A DNA stretch of 64,000 nt, from the NCBI RefSeq assembly GCF_009649635.1, contig NZ_WJII01000002.1:434001-498000 (forward strand), given 5' to 3'. Within the stretch, counting starts at the first letter, position 1. Each line of letters opens with the position of its first letter. The notes under the pieces are model-generated. The model did not search any database. It was given only the letters and a program-made list of their open reading frames with translations, and had not been told where the DNA came from. A program made the position numbers and the translations under genes. The DNA is from Microbacterium sp. SYP-A9085. Its GTDB lineage: Bacteria > Actinomycetota > Actinomycetes > Actinomycetales > Microbacteriaceae. Shown in pieces: positions 17,345 through 25,495 of this stretch.

Positions 17345-18349
17345 TCATGCGACCACCTTCTCGTGCTCCTCGCGGCTGGGACCGCCCACATGCAGCGGGA
17401 AATGGCAGGCGGCCAGGTGGGCGGACTCCTCCGGACCCCGCATCGCCGGCTCCTCCCGCGCGCACAGTTCCTGCGCCATCGGGCACCGCGTGCGGAATCG
17501 ACAACCGCTGGGCGGGTTGCTCGGCGAGGGCAGCTCGCCGTGCATGCGCAGCGGCGCAGAAGGGGTGCGTCCAGGCACCGCGTCAAGCAGGACCCGCGTG
17601 TAGGGGTGCCGCGGGGCCCGGAACACCTGCTCGGCGTCGCCGAGCTCGCAGAGCTTGCCGAGGTACATGACGGCGACGCGGTCGCTGATATGGCGCACCA
17701 CCGAAAGATCGTGCGAGACGAAGATGTAGCTCAGCCCCAGCTCGCCCTTGATGCGCTCGAGCAGATTGATGATCTGCGCCTGCACCGACACATCCAGTGC
17801 CGAGACGGGCTCGTCGCACACCACGAGCTTCGGGCTCAGCGCGATCGCCCGGGCGATCGCCACCCGCTGCGCCTGGCCACCGCTGAGCTGACGTGGGAAG
17901 CGCGGGCCGTGCACAACGGGGTCGAGTCCGACCAGGTCCAGCAGTTCGGCCACCCGCGCCCTGCGCTGGGCGCGGGTGAGCGTCGTCTCCAGACGCAGCG
18001 GCTCGTCAAGGGACTTCTCCACAGACCACCGGGAGTCCAGCGACGACATGGCATCCTGGAAGATCATCTGGGTGCTGCGCCTGGCGGCGCGCTGACGAGC
18101 GCCGCGCAGCCGGCTGAGGTCCTCGCCGTCGAGGACGACGCGCCCCGCGGTGGGCCGGGTGACACCGAGGATCGAGCGCACCAGCGTCGACTTGCCGCTG
18201 CCGGTCTCGCCGACGATGCCCAGCGTCTCGCCACGGCCCAGGGTGAACGACACGTCGGCGACCGCCTGCACGCGCTCGCGGGAGCCCACCGAGAACGTCT
18301 TGACCAGGTTCTGCACCGTCAGCAGCGGCGTCGTGTCAGGCGCGGTCAT
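17345..18349 (-). CDS. Oligopeptide/dipeptide/nickel-type ABC transporter ATPase (DppF type)
   Basis: A 334-residue ATPase: Walker A GETGSGKST, signature LSGGQAQRVAIARA, Walker B LVVCDEPVSALDV, switch VSHDLSVV, and the oligopeptide-type C-terminal domain with the Cys cluster (CRFRTRCPMAQELC and a later C) seen in DppD/DppF/OppF. The start at 18349 follows GGAGG; an upstream ATG at 18361 overlaps that site. It overlaps the upstream ATPase gene by 14 bases. It energises the importer made of the four preceding genes. Confidence 0.92.
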   Translation of the reverse strand: MTAPDTTPLLTVQNLVKTFSVGSRERVQAVADVSFTLGRGETLGIVGETGSGKSTLVRSILGVTRPTAGRVVLDGEDLSRLRGARQRAARRSTQMIFQDAMSSLDSRWSVEKSLDEPLRLETTLTRAQRRARVAELLDLVGLDPVVHGPRFPRQLSGGQAQRVAIARAIALSPKLVVCDEPVSALDVSVQAQIINLLERIKGELGLSYIFVSHDLSVVRHISDRVAVMYLGKLCELGDAEQVFRAPRHPYTRVLLDAVPGRTPSAPLRMHGELPSPSNPPSGCRFRTRCPMAQELCAREEPAMRGPEESAHLAACHFPLHVGGPSREEHEKVVA

Positions 18350-19361
18350 CGGAGCCTCCATCGGTGAGCGGGTGCCAGCAGCGGTACCGGTGGTCGGCGG
18401 CGCCGTCCACCGGTGGATCGGCCGACCTGCACACGTCGGTCGCGAACCGGCAGCGCGGCGCGAACGCGCACCCCACGGGGAGGCTGCGCAGGTCCGGCGG
18501 GCGACCTTCGATCACCGGCAGCTCAGAGTGCGGCGGTGACTCCGGCTGCGGAACGGCGGTCATCAGCGCCCGCGTGTAGGGCATCAGCGGGCGATTGATC
18601 ACGGCGCTGACCGGACCGTCCTCCACCACTCGTCCGGCGTACATCACGGCCACCCGGTCGGCGTGGTCCTCAGCGATCCGGATGTCATGGGTCACCAGCA
18701 CCACGGCCGTGTCATGGCCGCGCTGCAACTCGCCCAGCAGACGCAGGATCTCCGCCTGGGTGGTCACATCCAGCGCCGTGGTCGGCTCGTCGGCGAGCAG
18801 GACCCGGGGCGCACAGCTGAGCGCTATCGCTATCACGATGCGCTGGCGCATGCCGCCGGAGAGCTGATGCGGGTATTCATCGAAACGCCGCGCGGCGTTG
18901 GGTATCTGCACCTGATCGAGCAGCTCCATCGCGCGGGCTTTCACCTGCACGCCGCTCAGATCACGGCGATGGATGCGGATCGCCTCGGCGATCTGCGTGC
19001 CCACCTTCATCGTCGGGTTCAGCGACCGCAGCGGGTTCTGGAACACCATGCCGATCTCACTGCCGCGGATCCGGCGCCACTGGCCCTCGTCCAGATCGGT
19101 CACGTCACGCCCGCCGATGAGGATGGAGCCCCCGGACACGTGCCCGCCCGGCGGCAGCAGACCCATGGCGGCCTTCGCGGTCATCGACTTCCCGGCGCCG
19201 GACTCCCCCACCAGTGCCAGCATCGCGCCGGGCTCCACGGTGAGGGACACACCGTTGACAACACTGGCTCCGCCGAGCTGCACATGCAGATCCCGCAATT
19301 CGAGGGCCGCCGCGACGTCCTCGCGCCGCGGGGAGGCCACCGTCTCCATATGTGTGCTCAT
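18336..19361 (-). CDS. Oligopeptide/dipeptide/nickel-type ABC transporter ATPase (DppD type)
   Basis: A 341-residue ATPase with Walker A GESGAGKSMTAKA, LSGGMRQRIVIAIAL, Walker B LLADEPTTALDV, switch VTHDI and the C-terminal Cys-rich oligopeptide_ABC_C region (CAFAPRCRFATDVC). It pairs with the DppF-type ATPase encoded next. The ATG overlaps the DppC-type stop (ATGA). ATA codons occur in the conserved IVIAIAL segment, a feature also seen in other genes of this genome. Confidence 0.92.
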   Translation of the reverse strand: MSTHMETVASPRREDVAAALELRDLHVQLGGASVVNGVSLTVEPGAMLALVGESGAGKSMTAKAAMGLLPPGGHVSGGSILIGGRDVTDLDEGQWRRIRGSEIGMVFQNPLRSLNPTMKVGTQIAEAIRIHRRDLSGVQVKARAMELLDQVQIPNAARRFDEYPHQLSGGMRQRIVIAIALSCAPRVLLADEPTTALDVTTQAEILRLLGELQRGHDTAVVLVTHDIRIAEDHADRVAVMYAGRVVEDGPVSAVINRPLMPYTRALMTAVPQPESPPHSELPVIEGRPPDLRSLPVGCAFAPRCRFATDVCRSADPPVDGAADHRYRCWHPLTDGGSDDRA

Positions 19362-20233
19362 CGTTCATCCCTCGCTTGCCGCAGCGATTCGCCGAGCAGG
19401 TTCAGCGCACCGATCGTCACGAACAGGAACAGGCCCGGAACCAGGACCACCCACGGCTGGTCACCCAGGGACTGCTGGCCGCTGGCCATCATGTTGCCCC
19501 AGCTGGGCGCCGGCGGGCGGATCCCCAGACCGAGGAAGCTCAACGTCGCCTCGATGATCATCGCGGTGCCGCATTGCAGGATCGCGAACGTCAGCAGCGG
19601 CGAGGAGATGTTCGGGATGATGTGGCGGCGGATGATCGTGGATTCGGAGACGCCGGCCAGCCGTGCGGCGACGATGAACTCCTCCTTGCGCGCCGACAGT
19701 GTCGAGGCCCGCGCGATCCGCGCGGTGGCCGGGATCAGGAAGATCGACACCGCGTAGATCTCGTTCACGAGGCTCGGCCCGAGGTAGGCGGCGATTGTCA
19801 GTGCGAGGATCAGCGCGGGGAAGGCGAGCAGCACGTCGAACACCCAGCCCAGGATCTTCTCGGCCCACCCGCCCCGGTAGCCGGCCACCATGCCGAGGAT
19901 CCCGCCGACGACCAGCCCGATCAGGGTGGCGCCGACCCCGACGATGAACGAGACGCGCCCGCCGTGCAAAGTGCGCGAGAGCATGTCGTTGCCCAGCGGG
20001 TCCGTTCCCAGCAGATGACCCGGAGACAGCGGGGGCAGGCGTGCGTCCGACAGCGACCCGCCCGAGGCCGGCGCCAGAGGCAGAACCTGAGGGAGGATGA
20101 AGCACGCGATCACCATGGCGATCAGCACCGCGGACGCTATCTGCGTCTGGTTGATCCGCCAGCGGCGTCGCAGCGGGCGGCGCGCCGGCGGCGGGACGGC
20201 GAGGGAGCGGGTATCAGGCGTCAGCGTGATCAT
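19358..20233 (-). CDS. Peptide/nickel-type ABC transporter permease (DppC type)
   Basis: A 291-residue inner-membrane permease. A basic N-terminus and one hydrophobic segment precede the extracytoplasmic LLGTDPLGNDMLSRTLHGGR motif of DppC proteins, then the permease core with the cytoplasmic coupling loop (AARLAGVSESTIIRRHIIPN) and the end region TLSFLGLGIRPPAPSWGNM. The start at 20233 overlaps the DppB-type gene by 20 bases. Operon order is A-B-C-D-F. Confidence 0.92.
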   Translation of the reverse strand: MITLTPDTRSLAVPPPARRPLRRRWRINQTQIASAVLIAMVIACFILPQVLPLAPASGGSLSDARLPPLSPGHLLGTDPLGNDMLSRTLHGGRVSFIVGVGATLIGLVVGGILGMVAGYRGGWAEKILGWVFDVLLAFPALILALTIAAYLGPSLVNEIYAVSIFLIPATARIARASTLSARKEEFIVAARLAGVSESTIIRRHIIPNISSPLLTFAILQCGTAMIIEATLSFLGLGIRPPAPSWGNMMASGQQSLGDQPWVVLVPGLFLFVTIGALNLLGESLRQARDER

Positions 20234-21182
20234 GGCGGATCCTTGGGTCGACGACTCCATACAGCATGTCGATGACGACATTGACGACGACGACGCTGGT
20301 GGCGATGAACACCACAACGCCGAGCACGACGGGCACGTCGCGCGAGGTGATGCTCTGGATCAGCAGGAGCCCGACTCCGGGAACGCCGAAGATGCTCTCG
20401 ACGACCACGGAGCCGCCCACCAGCAGGCTCGTTGTCAGGCCCACCATCGTCATCATCGGGAACAACGAGTTGCGCAGCACGTGGCGGAACAGGATCGTCC
20501 GCCGCGCAACCCCCTTGGCACGTGCGGTGGTCACATAGTCCTCACGAGTGAGCTGCTCCACCATGTCGGCGCGCAGCAGCCGGGAGAAGTACGCGAACGG
20601 CGTCGCCGCCAGAGTGAGCGCCGGAAGGAACGCCGTCATGAGGTTGCCGATCGGGTCCTGTGAGAACGGGACCCACCCCGACACCGGGAACGCGCGCACC
20701 GCGATCGCCAGCACGAGGATCAGCAGCAGCCCGACCAGGAACGACGGTGTCGCCAGGAACGAGAAGCTGAGCATCCCCAGGATCCGGTCCAGGATGCCGC
20801 CGGGGCGGCGGGCTGCGAGCACGGCGGTGGGGATCGCGCACACTATCGCGATCGCCAATGCGAGCACCACCAGCTCCAGCGTCGCGGGGATCCGCTGGGA
20901 CACGGCGTCCCACACCGGCTGCTGGTTCACCAGCGAGGATCCCAGGTCGCCCTGCAGGGCGGCACCGAGCCAGGCCAGGAAGCGCTGGGGCAGCGGCTGG
21001 TCCAGGCCCAGCTGCGCGGTCAACGCCGCGATCTGCTCGGGCGTGGCCTGGTCGCCCAGCACGGCGGCCGCGACGTTGCCGGGCAGCGCATTGATCAGGA
21101 AGAAGGTGAGCAGGCTCACGCCCAGAACGACTCCGACCAGCCTGGCGAGCCGGCCCGGCAGTCTCTTCACGACATCACGCAC
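20214..21182 (-). CDS. Peptide/nickel-type ABC transporter permease (DppB type)
   Basis: A 322-residue permease with an N-terminal membrane segment and the DppB landmark TFFLINALPGN, a core of five further hydrophobic segments, and the coupling loop TTARAKGVARRTILFRHVLRN, followed by FGVPGVGLLLIQSI. The start is GTG, seven bases after GGAGG. It forms the membrane channel with the DppC-type protein. Confidence 0.92.
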   Translation of the reverse strand: MRDVVKRLPGRLARLVGVVLGVSLLTFFLINALPGNVAAAVLGDQATPEQIAALTAQLGLDQPLPQRFLAWLGAALQGDLGSSLVNQQPVWDAVSQRIPATLELVVLALAIAIVCAIPTAVLAARRPGGILDRILGMLSFSFLATPSFLVGLLLILVLAIAVRAFPVSGWVPFSQDPIGNLMTAFLPALTLAATPFAYFSRLLRADMVEQLTREDYVTTARAKGVARRTILFRHVLRNSLFPMMTMVGLTTSLLVGGSVVVESIFGVPGVGLLLIQSITSRDVPVVLGVVVFIATSVVVVNVVIDMLYGVVDPRIRHDHADA

Positions 21183-21212
21183 CTGCTCACCTCCTTCCTT
21201 CTCGTCACCGGA

Positions 21213-22766
21213 TCACTTGGCCGACACCCACGCACCGTTGAGGTAGAAGATGTCGGTGACCAGGTACTGGATGCCGTGGATGCGCTGGTTCTGCAGGCGC
21301 ATCACCGGGTAGTCCGAGACGTACACGGTCGCGGCCACTTCCCCCATGCGCTGGGCGACCTGCCGGTAAATGTCCTTGCGCGCGTCGGCACCGGCCGTGG
21401 TGCGGCCCTTGGCGAACAGGCCGTCCAGTTCGGCGTCGTGCAGTCCGCTGGGGTTCGCGCCGGCCGTGCTGTCGAAGAACGGACGCACATAGTTGTCCGG
21501 ATCCGGCAGACCGGGGATCACGAACCAACCAGCCTCGTAGTTGTGCGAGAAGACGTCCGCGATCTTCTTGGACGGCTCGACGGCGTCGATCTTCATGTCG
21601 ATCCCGGCCTTGGCCATCATGGCCTGGACGGCGGCCGCCTGCTGCAGGAAATCGGTGGAGTTGGACACCTTGACCGAGAACGACAGACCGCCGATCTCGC
21701 TGACGAGCTTCTTGGCCTCGTCCAGGTCGTACGACGGGTACGAGTCGACGGTCTGTCCGGGGGAGGCCCACGATCCCTCGGCGATCATGCTCTCGGTCGG
21801 CTTGAAATAGCCGAAGAACAGCGACTTCGACAGCGCCTGCTGATCGATCGCGTGGCCGACCGCCCGCCGTGCCCGCACGTCGTCGAACGGCGGCTTGGTG
21901 GTGTTCAGCATCAACTGGTTGACACTGAGGGCCGGGCTCTTCCGGAGCGTGAACGCGGCATCGTCCTTGACGGCGTTGGCCTGCTGCGGCGCCACGAAGT
22001 CCATGACGTCGGCGCCGCCGGATTTCAGCGTCTGCAGTGCGGAGTCCGCCGATCCGAGCGCGCGGTAGGTGACCGAATCGAGGTAGGGCTCGCCCTTGAC
22101 CCAGTAGTTCGGGTTCTTCACGAGCTTGATCTGCTGACCGACCACTTGCGAGTCGAGCATGAACGGTCCGGCGCCCACCGGGTGCAGCCCGTATTCGGCG
22201 CCCCACTTCTTCACCGCGGTCGGCGACGCCATCAGCCCCACCGAGGTGGTGGCCAGCGCCGAGGGCAGGGCCTCGTCGGGTTCGCTGAGCTTGACCACAG
22301 CGGTGTGCTCGTCGACGACCTGCACCGTGATGTCCTGTGGCAGGTTGCCGCCCTCACCGGCACGCTGGTTCGGGTCGACCTGGCGTTCCAGGTTGAACTT
22401 GACCGCCTCCGCATTGAACGGGGTCCCGTCGCTGAAGGTGACCCCTTCCTGGAGATGGAACGTCCAGGAGAGCCGGTCCGGGCTGGTCTCGTATGACTTG
22501 GCCAGCCAGGGCACGATCTTCCCATCCGGGGTCATCCGGAGCAGGCCATCGTAGATCGTGTTGATCAGCCCCTTGATCGGGGTCACTGCGGGCGCCGCGA
22601 TGTCCAGATGCGCCCAGCTGCGGCCACTGATCACGAACGTGGCGTCCCCACCGGCGACGGGCTTGCCGTCGCCGGAGGATGCCGGTGCCGGGCCGGCGCC
22701 GCTGCACCCTGCCAGAAGCAGGGCCGCAGCCGTCACCAGCGCCGTTGCTGCCAGACGTACACGCAT
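21213..22766 (-). CDS. ABC transporter substrate-binding lipoprotein, peptide/nickel family (SBP_bac_5)
   Basis: A 517-residue binding protein. The signal ends in the lipobox LLLAGC (Cys about residue 20). Family landmarks are SYETSPDRLSWTFHL, LQEGVTFSDGTPFNAEAVKF and the middle segment VRARRAVGHAIDQQALS. The ATG at 22766 follows GGAG with six bases between. This family binds peptides, but also opines, glycosides, nickel chelates and ureido compounds, so the ligand is open. The promoter region carries an ATGGTATAC operator, tying uptake to the carbamoyltransferase genes. Confidence 0.9.
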   Translation of the reverse strand: MRVRLAATALVTAAALLLAGCSGAGPAPASSGDGKPVAGGDATFVISGRSWAHLDIAAPAVTPIKGLINTIYDGLLRMTPDGKIVPWLAKSYETSPDRLSWTFHLQEGVTFSDGTPFNAEAVKFNLERQVDPNQRAGEGGNLPQDITVQVVDEHTAVVKLSEPDEALPSALATTSVGLMASPTAVKKWGAEYGLHPVGAGPFMLDSQVVGQQIKLVKNPNYWVKGEPYLDSVTYRALGSADSALQTLKSGGADVMDFVAPQQANAVKDDAAFTLRKSPALSVNQLMLNTTKPPFDDVRARRAVGHAIDQQALSKSLFFGYFKPTESMIAEGSWASPGQTVDSYPSYDLDEAKKLVSEIGGLSFSVKVSNSTDFLQQAAAVQAMMAKAGIDMKIDAVEPSKKIADVFSHNYEAGWFVIPGLPDPDNYVRPFFDSTAGANPSGLHDAELDGLFAKGRTTAGADARKDIYRQVAQRMGEVAATVYVSDYPVMRLQNQRIHGIQYLVTDIFYLNGAWVSAK

Positions 22767-22820
22767 GTGTTTCTCCATTCGGGAGGAGGTGCCGAGGCGG
22801 GAATCCTCGACTTCTGAGGA

Positions 22821-22849
22821 ATGGTATACAGTCGACCTACTCGTGTCAA
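22821..22849 (-). promoter_or_regulatory. Promoter and ATGGTATAC operator of the ABC importer operon
   Basis: On the minus strand TTGACA (22849-22844) is followed after 17 bases by TACCAT (22826-22821). The operator ATGGTATACAG (22821-22831) overlaps the -10, so a bound repressor would block RNA polymerase. Transcription should start about 48 bases before the lipoprotein ATG. Confidence 0.7.
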
Positions 22850-22951
22850 GGATTCTCGGCAGGGGCATTTGGCAGGGTTCCGCTTCCCGGCGTCGCGCAT
22901 TGCGTACAGTATCCCTTACGGGAAGCTAAATCCCAGCGGAGGAGATCTGAC

Positions 22952-23653
22952 ATGACGCAGCTGTCCGTCCATGGCCTGCCCCCGGGCGGCGACGACAACC
23001 AGCCCAACCTCGGAGCCCGGCATCAGCCTCTGCGGGAGCAGGTGCGCGACCTGATCCGGGATCGCATCGTCCGAGGTCAACTGGCGCCGGGCAACCGCCT
23101 GGTCGAGCGCACGCTCGCAGAGGAGCTGGGCGTCTCCCGCGTGCCGGTGCGAGAAGCACTGAATCTCCTCAAAGGGGAGGGCTTCGTCCAGGACGTGCCC
23201 CGCCGCGGCGTCATCGTGACGACGCTGTCGCGCGAGGACATCGACGACCTCTTCGAGGTGCGCGAGGCGCTCGAGGTGCAGGCCGCTCGCCTGGCCTGCC
23301 TGCGCGCGACCCAGGACGAGGTGGAGTATCTCGTCGGCATCGCCGATCGCGCGCAGCAGGCGCGCGACAGCGGGGACTTCGCGGCGATCGCCGACCTCAA
23401 CGAGGCGTTCCACGATGCGATCCCCCGGCTCGCCCACAACCGCACGCTGGCCACCACCCTCGAGCCCCTGGAGGGCCGGCTGCACTGGGTGCTCCGCCAG
23501 AACCGCTCCCCCGAATCCCTGATCCGGGAGCACTCCGAGCTCGCCGCCGCGATCGCCGCTCGTGACCCCGAGCGAGCCGCGGACGTCGCACGGCGACATG
23601 TGGAGTCCAGCCGGACGATCTGCCACGAGGTGATGTTCGCGAACGGGGAATGA
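22952..23653 (+). CDS. GntR family transcriptional regulator, FCD type; likely regulator of the block
   Basis: A 233-residue regulator: winged helix at about residues 25-90 (LAEELGVSRVPVREALNLL, wing VQDVPRRGVIV), then an FCD domain with typical metal-ligand positions (Asp in FAAIADLNEAFHDAI, later His residues in RREH-type helices). The start at 22952 follows GGAGGAG. It lies between the divergent importer operon and the ankyrin/FdrA-like pair, both preceded by ATGGTATAC sites, so it is the best candidate for the protein that binds them. Its own promoter region holds a half-site-like GCGTACAGTAT at about 22902 and the inverted repeat TCCCTTACGGGA at 22912-22923. Confidence 0.87.
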   Translation: MTQLSVHGLPPGGDDNQPNLGARHQPLREQVRDLIRDRIVRGQLAPGNRLVERTLAEELGVSRVPVREALNLLKGEGFVQDVPRRGVIVTTLSREDIDDLFEVREALEVQAARLACLRATQDEVEYLVGIADRAQQARDSGDFAAIADLNEAFHDAIPRLAHNRTLATTLEPLEGRLHWVLRQNRSPESLIREHSELAAAIAARDPERAADVARRHVESSRTICHEVMFANGE

Positions 23654-23709
23654 CCAGCGCCGGAAACGGACGGAGGCATGCCATCTCGGGCGTTTTGGGC
23701 TATCGCACT

Positions 23710-23720
23710 CTGTATACCAT
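23710..23720. promoter_or_regulatory. ATGGTATAC operator before the ankyrin/FdrA-like pair
   Basis: CTGTATACCAT is the reverse complement of ATGGTATACAG, the sequence also found at 22821 and 30386. It lies about 52 bases before the ankyrin-protein start and may overlap its -10. Confidence 0.65.
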
Positions 23721-23771
23721 CTGCTAACCTTTCCGATGTGCGCATCGCACGCCGAGAAGGGGAGGTGGCCC

Positions 23772-24380
23772 GTGACATCGGACACCCTGTCACGACCGTC
23801 GTTGTTCGAAGCTGCCGTCGCCGGCCGCTCCCGGACCGTCGAGGAGCTGATCGCGGCCGGGGAGGACCTCGATGTCGTGGACGGACGGGGCCGCACGGCC
23901 ATCCTGCTGGCGGCCATGGAGCGGCACTATGAGGTCGTGACCCTGCTGGCGGCCGCCGGAGCGGACATCGACAAGCAGGACAACACCTCCCTGAACCCGT
24001 TCCTGCTCGGCTGTACGACCAACGACGTGACGCTCGTGCGCCTGATGATCGACGCCGACGCGGATCTGACCAGACTCACGCGATTCGGCGGCAACGGCCT
24101 CACGCCCGCCAGCGAGAAGGGGTTCCTGGAGATCGTCCGGGAGCTCTTGACCCGCACCGACATCAACGTCAATCACACCAACTGGGTGGGCTGGACGGCA
24201 CTGATCGAGGCGATCATCCTCAACGACGGCGGTCCGCGCCAGCAGCGGATCGTCCGACTCCTGCTCGACCACGGCGCAGACCCCGCGATGACCGACAAGT
24301 ACGGCGTCACGCCTCGCGAGCTCGCGATCCGGCACGGCCATACCGCGCTCGCCGAGATCATCGCCGCCGCCGAGGGCTGA
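23772..24380 (+). CDS. Ankyrin-repeat protein
   Basis: A 202-residue soluble protein made almost entirely of ankyrin repeats, five or six in a row: for example SLFEAAVAGRSRTVEELIAAGEDLD-type, GRTAILLAAMERHYEVVTLL, NGLTPASEKGFLEIVREL and YGVTPRELAIRHGHTALAEI. The GTG at 23772 follows GGAGG by six bases; an in-frame ATG at 23736 lacks a site. There is no signal peptide. Ankyrin repeats bind proteins, so it may assemble or regulate enzymes of the regulon; the partner is unknown. It sits 29 bases before the FdrA-like gene. Confidence 0.82.
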   Translation: MTSDTLSRPSLFEAAVAGRSRTVEELIAAGEDLDVVDGRGRTAILLAAMERHYEVVTLLAAAGADIDKQDNTSLNPFLLGCTTNDVTLVRLMIDADADLTRLTRFGGNGLTPASEKGFLEIVRELLTRTDINVNHTNWVGWTALIEAIILNDGGPRQQRIVRLLLDHGADPAMTDKYGVTPRELAIRHGHTALAEIIAAAEG

Positions 24381-24409
24381 GCCGCGCACCGCCCGACGGA
24401 AGGACGTCC

Positions 24410-25441
24410 ATGCCAGATGAGGCCCTCGCCGTGCGAGGCACCGCCGCCGGATCGGCCCGGTCGGTGACATGCATCCACGCGCGGCGCGGACGCATCGGCC
24501 TCGTGGGGCCACCGGGGTCCGCGTCGCAGGAGGTGGCTGCCCGGATCCATGACTTCACCGGCGGCATGTCGACATTCGTCGCAACCTCATCGGCGGCGAC
24601 GACGACCATCCGCGAAATCGACGCGATCGTCGCCGGCGTCGACGCGCTGCAGTCTGACGCCGCATCCACGGTCGTGGTCGTGGTCGCCCCACGACCCACG
24701 CCGATGGCTGCTGCGACCCTGATCGAGAAGCTCGCGGGGGCGCGCATCCCGGCCATAGCGTGCGTCGTCGGGGCGGACGAGGCGACCATCGCTCTGGGCA
24801 CGTCCCGGGATGTGCCCGTGTACACGCGAAGCAAAACCGCGGCACTGGCCGCGGTGACGGCCGACGGCGTGGATCCCGAGTCGCTCGACCTGCACCCCCT
24901 GAACGAACCGCTCATCGCCGAGGTGCGGGCGATGCTGGCGCCCGAGCAGCGCTACATCCGCGGGCTGTTCACCGCGGGAGGACTGCGCGCGGAAGCCATC
25001 GCCCTGGCCCGGGAGTTCCACCCCGACGTGCGGGAGGGCGCCCCCGATGCCGGTGTGGGCACGCCTGCGCACGTCTTCTGGGATCTGGGTGCGTCCGCTG
25101 CCGATGATCGGCATCCCAAGACGGACGCACGGGCGCGCTCGCGTCTGCTGCGGGCGACCAGCGCCGACCCCGCCGTGGGCGTCGTGGTCCTCGACTTCGT
25201 CCTCGGCGCCGGCGCGGACGACGACCCGGTCGGCGCGATGCTTCCGGCCATTCGCGCCGCCAAGGGCGCTGCGGCGGACCGGGGCCGGCACCTCGAGGTG
25301 CTGGGCTATGTCCTGGGCACCGACGCGGATCCGCAGGGCCTGGCGGCTCAGACCGCGATGCTGCAGGACGCCGGCGTGACCTGGGCGTCGTCGGCCACCA
25401 ACACCGGCCTGCTGGCGCGTGCGTTCGTGGCGGCGCGCTGA
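24410..25441 (+). CDS. Short FdrA-like protein lacking the N-terminal domain
   Basis: A 343-residue paralogue of the FdrA protein at 12993-14531. It begins at the CoA-ligase-like module (RIGLVGPPGSASQEVAARIHDFTGG aligns with IGIVAASGTGSQEVSARIHELGG of FdrA) and continues through APEQRYIRGLFTAGGL and VGVVVLDFVLGAGADDDPVG to the end. The N-terminal ~170 residues, including MGPDCGT, are missing, yet a good ribosome site (GAAGGA) precedes the ATG, so this looks like a purposeful short form rather than a broken gene. It may replace or regulate FdrA for a different substrate. Confidence 0.78.
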   Translation: MPDEALAVRGTAAGSARSVTCIHARRGRIGLVGPPGSASQEVAARIHDFTGGMSTFVATSSAATTTIREIDAIVAGVDALQSDAASTVVVVVAPRPTPMAAATLIEKLAGARIPAIACVVGADEATIALGTSRDVPVYTRSKTAALAAVTADGVDPESLDLHPLNEPLIAEVRAMLAPEQRYIRGLFTAGGLRAEAIALAREFHPDVREGAPDAGVGTPAHVFWDLGASAADDRHPKTDARARSRLLRATSADPAVGVVVLDFVLGAGADDDPVGAMLPAIRAAKGAAADRGRHLEVLGYVLGTDADPQGLAAQTAMLQDAGVTWASSATNTGLLARAFVAAR

Positions 25442-25450
25442 GAGAACGGA

Positions 25451-25490
25451 CGCGCAGGGCCGCCCCGCCGCAGCGGGCCGGCCCTGCGCG
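25451..25490. terminator. Bidirectional terminator between convergent operons
   Basis: A 12-bp perfect stem (arms 25451-25462 and 25479-25490) lies between the ends of the FdrA-like gene (25441) and the M24-family gene (25496). Confidence 0.75.
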
Positions 25491-25495
25491 CTTAC

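Noticed and set aside
17220..17586. A longer MFS transporter starting near 17586
   Set aside because: The extra 120 residues are Arg/Gly/Ala-rich, overlap the DppF-type gene on the same strand, and are not membrane-like; GTG at 17220 has a proper ribosome site.
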